Shown: positions 21,476 through 22,232 of the stretch, piece by piece
Position numbering within the stretch: position 1 is the stretch's first letter
Layout: each line of letters opens with the position of its first letter
NCBI GenBank assembly: GCA_041738285.1
Contig: JBGSQB010000139.1
Location: forward strand, 1-22,232
Length of the DNA stretch: 22,232 nucleotides
Direction: 5' to 3'
DNA from: SZUA-521 sp041738285
GTDB lineage: Bacteria > Pseudomonadota > Gammaproteobacteria > Pseudomonadales > Azotimanducaceae
The notes under the pieces: generated by a model
Told to the model about the DNA's origin: nothing
Database searches by the model: none
What the model saw: only the letters and a program-made list of their open reading frames with translations
Program-made: the position numbers and the translations under genes

Positions 21476-22232
21476 GCTGCGTCCTCCCCGGCGAGGACAT
21501 CCCCCGCGTAGTAGCGAAGCTCCACCACGCGCGCCAGCGCATCTGTTTCGAGATCGAGCGCGGTGGTGCGCGCTTCGAGCAGGGATAGGCGTGCGTCGAG
21601 CACATCTGCAAGCGCGCCCCTACCGTTGCCCCACGCGGCGAGCGCGGCTGTCACCGTTGCCGCGGCAACCGGAATGACCCGCGTACGATAGTGTTCGATG
21701 CGCGCCTGCAGCCGAGCGAGGTCACGGCGCACGAGTAGCGCTTCGGCGAGCAATACACGCTGCTCGTCTTCCAGTGCCGCCTCGGCCGCGTCCCGATCCG
21801 ACAAAGCGCTGGCCAGATCCTTGTCCTGCCGATTGCGGGTGAACATGGGCAGGTCAATGGCAACCTGCACCATGACCATATCGGAGTACTCGAGGCGGCT
21901 TCCATATCCCACTTCGAGGCGCCAGTCCGGCGCGTACGCGGCCCGGGCCACAGCAGCACCGGCATCCGCCTCGCGCATCTGTGCGGCATACACGCGAAGA
22001 CGCGGATGCTCGCTCAAAGCTTCGGTAATCCGGGCTTCGCTGGGAATGCTCACGATGTCCGGAGGATCTTGCGGCGCTCCATGCGCGGCTGCGCCAAGCC
22101 ATCGCTCGAGCCGGGTCGCGCTGCTCTCGAGTGCCTGGTTGCGCGCAGCCAATGCGTCGCGGATCTGCTCGAGTTGCACCTGCGCGCGCAGCAGATCGAT
22201 CGGCCCGGCGGTGCCATTGGCCAGCGCCAGTT
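21472..22232 (-). CDS. cusC: CusC: outer-membrane efflux channel (TolC family), 5' end outside window
   Basis: The frame is open to the window edge; the visible part is the C-terminal 250 or so residues. It starts within a helical hairpin (LANGTAGPIDLLRAQVQLEQ) and continues with TolC-family features: ITEALSEHPRLRVYAAQM, AYAPDWRLEVGY, VAIDLPMFTRNRQDKDLA and long Ala/Glu/Leu-rich helices. The pattern is the second structural repeat of outer-membrane efflux proteins. The assignment to CusC rests on the ATGA overlap with cusB and on the operon. A GTG at 22179 is an internal codon, since family sequence continues upstream of it. Operon regulation (for example CusR or CueR sites) would lie outside this window. 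Confidence 0.9.
   Translation of the reverse strand, partial: LALANGTAGPIDLLRAQVQLEQIRDALAARNQALESSATRLERWLGAAAHGAPQDPPDIVSIPSEARITEALSEHPRLRVYAAQMREADAGAAVARAAYAPDWRLEVGYGSRLEYSDMVMVQVAIDLPMFTRNRQDKDLASALSDRDAAEAALEDEQRVLLAEALLVRRDLARLQARIEHYRTRVIPVAAATVTAALAAWGNGRGALADVLDARLSLLEARTTALDLETDALARVVELRYYAGDVLAGEDAA

Noticed and set aside
20087..21511. 474-codon plus-strand frame across cusB
   Set aside because: It is antisense to cusB, whose metal-binding methionines and ATGA overlaps are clear; no domain is visible in the plus frame.

Overview
The window is dense, GC-rich bacterial chromosome, almost certainly from a gammaproteobacterium. The pointers are a UspE-type tandem universal stress protein, small DUF3012 and DUF2799 proteins, and a complete gammaproteobacterial-style cusCBA copper/silver efflux operon. 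Genus cannot be assigned from sequence alone. There is no rRNA, tRNA, CRISPR array or prophage. No gene-free stretch exceeds 300 bases; the longest, about 220 bases at 8555-8775, holds a short transposon-like element.

Layout. (1) 1-817, minus: 5' part of a secreted sialidase-like propeller protein with a Cys-rich motif. (2) 869-4015, plus: an M55 (DppA-like) peptidase, an 87-residue coiled-coil protein, a beta-CASP metallo-beta-lactamase ribonuclease that probably starts at CTG, and a beta-carbonic anhydrase. (3) 4002-6247, minus: a two-gene operon of a site-2-protease-like M50 peptidase with CBS domains and a VIT/CCC1 iron/manganese transporter with a degenerate N-terminal ferritin-like domain. 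(4) 6329-9729, plus: a patatin-POTRA-barrel protein (type Vd secretion), a 167-bp MITE inserted at its stop codon, and cysteine synthase. (5) 9716-10696, minus: ketopantoate reductase. (6) 10783-16033, plus: uspE, an RND permease and its membrane fusion protein, closely packed. (7) 16119-16787, plus: a DUF2799 protein. (8) 16790-22232, minus: cusC (partial), cusB and cusA joined by ATGA overlaps, then a 35-residue candidate ORF overlapping the cusA stop, then a 57-residue DUF3012 lipoprotein.

Themes. Metal handling recurs: Cu/Ag efflux, a VIT-type transporter, and zinc enzymes. Envelope export recurs too: two RND systems, type Vd secretion and an intramembrane protease. Genes are packed so tightly that three convergent pairs overlap by 14 nt or are separated by only 2 nt, leaving no room for ordinary terminators.

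I did not find a clearly new defence or mobile system. The most useful leads are the MITE with intact target duplications, the Asn-for-Asp change in the M55 metal site, the probable CTG start, the M50/VIT-ferritin pair, and the small ORF plus DUF3012 lipoprotein trailing cusA where no cusF is visible.
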